Shown here: positions 5,617 to 7,152 of the stretch, piece by piece
How the letters are laid out: each line of letters opens with the position of its first letter
Numbering within the stretch: the stretch's first letter is position 1
Assembly: GCA_022709485.1 (NCBI GenBank)
Contig: JAKLIS010000066.1
Location: forward strand, 1-7,152
Origin: Elusimicrobiota bacterium
Lineage (GTDB): Bacteria > Elusimicrobiota > Elusimicrobia > F11
Reading direction: 5' to 3'
DNA: 7,152 nt
Program-made: the position numbers and the translations under genes
Notes under the pieces: model-generated
Seen by the model: the letters and a program-made list of their open reading frames with translations, nothing else
Told to the model about the DNA's origin: nothing
The model's database searches: none

Positions 5617-6255
5617 ATGGAATTCCTATCACGCCTTGAAAGAAAAATCGGATGGTTGAGCATCACCAACTTGCCCCTTTACTTAGTGGCAACGCAGGGG
5701 CTGGTGTATGTCTGGATTTATCTTAATCCGGAACAAGTAAACCAGCTCGTCCTGATTCCTGATGCGGTCATTTACGGGGGACAATATTGGCGGCTTTTAA
5801 CTTTTCTTTTCGTTTCCCAGATGATTTCTCCTCTTTGGCAGATTTTTTATCTTTATTTTCTTTATTTCTGCGGAATGGCGTTAGAAGAGGAATGGGGCAG
5901 CTTTCGGCTCACCCTTTTTTACCTGATTGGGGCTTTGGGAACCATTGCGGCGGGCTTTTTTTTGGGAAGCGTGCATGGAGGACTTTTCTTGAATACCAGC
6001 CTTTTTCTGGCCTTTTCCACGCTTTATCCCAATTATGAAATTTTGGTGTTTTTTATTCTTCCGGTTAAGATGAAGTGGGTCGGTTTATTCACCGCGGCCT
6101 GTTACGTATGGTTGCTTCTGATATTACCGGGGTACGCGAAGATCGCTATCTTGGTGGCTTTGGCCAATTATTTCTTGTTTTTTGGCGGGTCGTTTTTTGG
6201 TCAAATAAAAGCCTTTATCCGACGAGAATCGTTCAAGCGGAAATACAAGGAGTAA
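5617..6255 (+). CDS. Rhomboid-fold membrane protein, probably catalytically inactive
   Basis: A 212-residue polytopic membrane protein with about six hydrophobic segments. Rhomboid landmarks: GGQYWRLLTFLF at 54-65, LEEEWGSF at 89-96 in the loop after the second helix, and YPNYEILVFFILPVKMKW at 137-154, a typical rhomboid helix-4/5 junction. The serine-protease motif GxSG expected around 122-128 reads GLFLNTSL, the His expected in the last core helix is absent from AILVALANYFLFFGG, and the HxxxN of the second helix is missing (SPLWQIFYLYF). It is therefore predicted to be a pseudoprotease of the derlin/iRhom kind, perhaps binding membrane proteins. The basic tail ends 13 bases before an inverted repeat. 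The start is unsure: ATG at 5617 has no clear ribosome-binding site; the frame is open upstream into corA. Confidence 0.8.
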   Translation: MEFLSRLERKIGWLSITNLPLYLVATQGLVYVWIYLNPEQVNQLVLIPDAVIYGGQYWRLLTFLFVSQMISPLWQIFYLYFLYFCGMALEEEWGSFRLTLFYLIGALGTIAAGFFLGSVHGGLFLNTSLFLAFSTLYPNYEILVFFILPVKMKWVGLFTAACYVWLLLILPGYAKIAILVALANYFLFFGGSFFGQIKAFIRRESFKRKYKE

Positions 6256-6267
6256 AGGGGAATTTTT

Positions 6268-6372
6268 CCTCTCCATGTCTTATCAATGGAGGGGGGTGGG
6301 GGAGGAAATTAATTGCCCCACCCGAACCCCTGCCTGCGGCAGGCAGGCTCCCCATTGTGAAACATGGGGAGG
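6268..6372. repeat. 105-bp imperfect inverted repeat (hairpin element, MITE/REP-like)
   Basis: The two halves are near reverse complements around AAATTAATT at 6307-6315. The outer ends CCTCTCCATG (6268-6277) and the complement of 6363-6372, CCTCCCCATG, match at nine of ten bases. The inner arms GGGTGGGG (6294-6301) and CCCCACCC (6316-6323) match perfectly. Each outer arm is itself a hairpin: 6268-6276 with 6286-6294 (one G-T wobble), and CTCCCCAT / ATGGGGAG at 6348-6355 and 6364-6371. The whole can fold as a cruciform or one long RNA hairpin. It fills the space between the rhomboid-like gene and mutS, has no coding capacity, and resembles the small dispersed hairpin elements of environmental genomes. 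Copy number in this genome cannot be seen here. Confidence 0.75.
6329..6347. repeat. 19-bp perfect G/C-rich palindrome nested in the inverted repeat
   Basis: CCTGCCTGCGGCAGGCAGG has 9-bp perfect arms around a central G. It sits in the right arm of the larger inverted repeat and has no partner in the left arm; removing it restores the alignment of the two arms. This looks like insertion of one repeat into another. From memory, not from a search, this type of CCTGCC/GGCAGG palindrome recurs in intergenic DNA of several uncultivated bacterial lineages. Confidence 0.8.
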
Positions 6373-6396
6373 GACAAAAAACAATGGACTTTAATT

Positions 6397-7152
6397 ATGG
6401 AACTAACTGAATTAAATAAAGCAACCACCCCTTTGATGCAGCAATACCTGCGTCTCAAAGAAAAATACCCCGATGAAATCCTTTTTTTTCGGCTCGGCGA
6501 TTTCTATGAAATGTTCTATGAAGACGCAATAAAGGCCTCTCCCATTCTTGAGGTGGTTCTCACCAAACGCCAGTCCACCCCCATGTGCGGCGTGCCGTAT
6601 CACGCGGCCACCAGCTACATTTCAAAGCTCCTCAAAGCGGGAATTAGCGTGGCGGTGGCGGAGCAGTTGGATGACCCCAAAAAAACCAAAGGAATGGTCA
6701 GGCGCGACGTCGTCCGGGTTATCACGCCCGGAACCGTTCTGGAAGACGAACTTCTCCCTTCAAAAGCGAATAATTTTTTGTTGGCCATCGCCGCTGAGGC
6801 CAAAGGGAAAAAAGGGGAGGGCCATTGGGCCCTTTGCGCCGCGGACATTTCAACCGGAAAACAGTGGGTGGGAGAAGTAGAGTCCGATTTTCAGTGGAAT
6901 ATTCTTAAGGCGCAAGTGGCCGCCTTGAGTCCCAGTGAGATTTTGGTGGTGGGAGAAGGAAGCCGTCTCCTTGATCCGATTTTGGGGACTCAGGTTCCGT
7001 TAAGATATGAGCCGGTTCCCTCGAAAGCGGGGGGACTTTCAGCCCAGGCGCTCCAATCCATCCGGCTCTTTTTAGAACGCCATCACGCCGCTGTCCTGCC
7101 GGGATTGGGGGAGCCAGCGCCTCTTCCCATTGAATCCGCGGGATATATGTTT
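6397..7152 (+). CDS. mutS: DNA mismatch repair protein MutS (N-terminal part, cut by window edge)
   Basis: The first 252 residues of MutS, which with MutL recognises mismatches and small loops after replication; full proteins are about 850-900 residues. Domain I is complete: TPLMQQYLRLKEKYPDEILF at 11-30, then FRLGDFYEMFYEDA at 31-44 with the mismatch-contacting Phe-Tyr-Glu at 36-38, the same numbering as F36/E38 of E. coli MutS, which supports this start. MCGVPYHAA and ISVAVAEQLDDP follow, then VVRVITPGTVLED. The connector domain begins around residue 125 with LAADIS-type sequence (LCAADISTGK). The clamp and ATPase domains lie beyond the window. No Shine-Dalgarno stands at normal distance: the nearest, GGGGAGGG, is about 23 bases upstream, inside the inverted repeat. 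The frame is open to the last base. Confidence 0.97.
   Translation, partial: MELTELNKATTPLMQQYLRLKEKYPDEILFFRLGDFYEMFYEDAIKASPILEVVLTKRQSTPMCGVPYHAATSYISKLLKAGISVAVAEQLDDPKKTKGMVRRDVVRVITPGTVLEDELLPSKANNFLLAIAAEAKGKKGEGHWALCAADISTGKQWVGEVESDFQWNILKAQVAALSPSEILVVGEGSRLLDPILGTQVPLRYEPVPSKAGGLSAQALQSIRLFLERHHAAVLPGLGEPAPLPIESAGYMF

Overview
The window is compact, protein-coding bacterial DNA of moderate GC. It has eight convincing genes (one cut by the right edge), one possible very small gene, and no rRNA, tRNA, CRISPR or transposase. The mix of short, tightly packed genes, leaderless-looking starts inside operons, an Rnk protein of proteobacterial type, standalone sensor modules and a small G/C-rich inverted repeat suggests a poorly characterised environmental lineage known mainly from metagenomes. 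Omnitrophota or Elusimicrobiota would fit, but I cannot prove this from the sequence alone.

Left part (1-1000): an isoprenylcysteine carboxyl methyltransferase (ICMT)-type membrane methyltransferase reads rightward and meets, tail to tail, a leftward rnk gene (GreA/GreB-like RNA polymerase-binding regulator). The rnk gene is divergent from the next operon. The short divergent spacer carries an AT-rich 17-bp perfect palindrome overlapping a possible rnk promoter.

Middle (1024-3563): two adjacent, related small proteins each consist of a coiled coil plus one ligand-sensor-like (GAF-like) module with no output domain. They are followed after six bases by a CPA1-family K+/H+ antiporter of the NhaP2/CvrA type with a C-terminal RCK_C/TrkA-C domain. 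The three look like one transcription unit, so the sensor pair may be tied to control of cation exchange; this is the least explained arrangement in the window.

Middle right (3564-6255): a 307-base spacer holds a possible leftward 36-residue lysine-rich ORF and a strong rightward intrinsic terminator. The terminator ends only 30 bases before the start of an MgtC/SapB gene, leaving little room for a promoter, so it may be an attenuator in the mgtC leader. MgtC is followed by a CorA-like metal channel whose GMN signature reads GMS, then by a rhomboid-fold membrane protein that lacks the catalytic residues. Antiporter, MgtC and CorA together make this a cation-homeostasis block (K+/H+ and Mg2+).

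Right edge (6256-7152): a 105-bp imperfect inverted repeat, which looks like a small mobile hairpin element with a second 19-bp palindrome nested in one arm, separates the rhomboid-like gene from mutS. MutS (mismatch repair) runs off the window; its first 252 codons are present.
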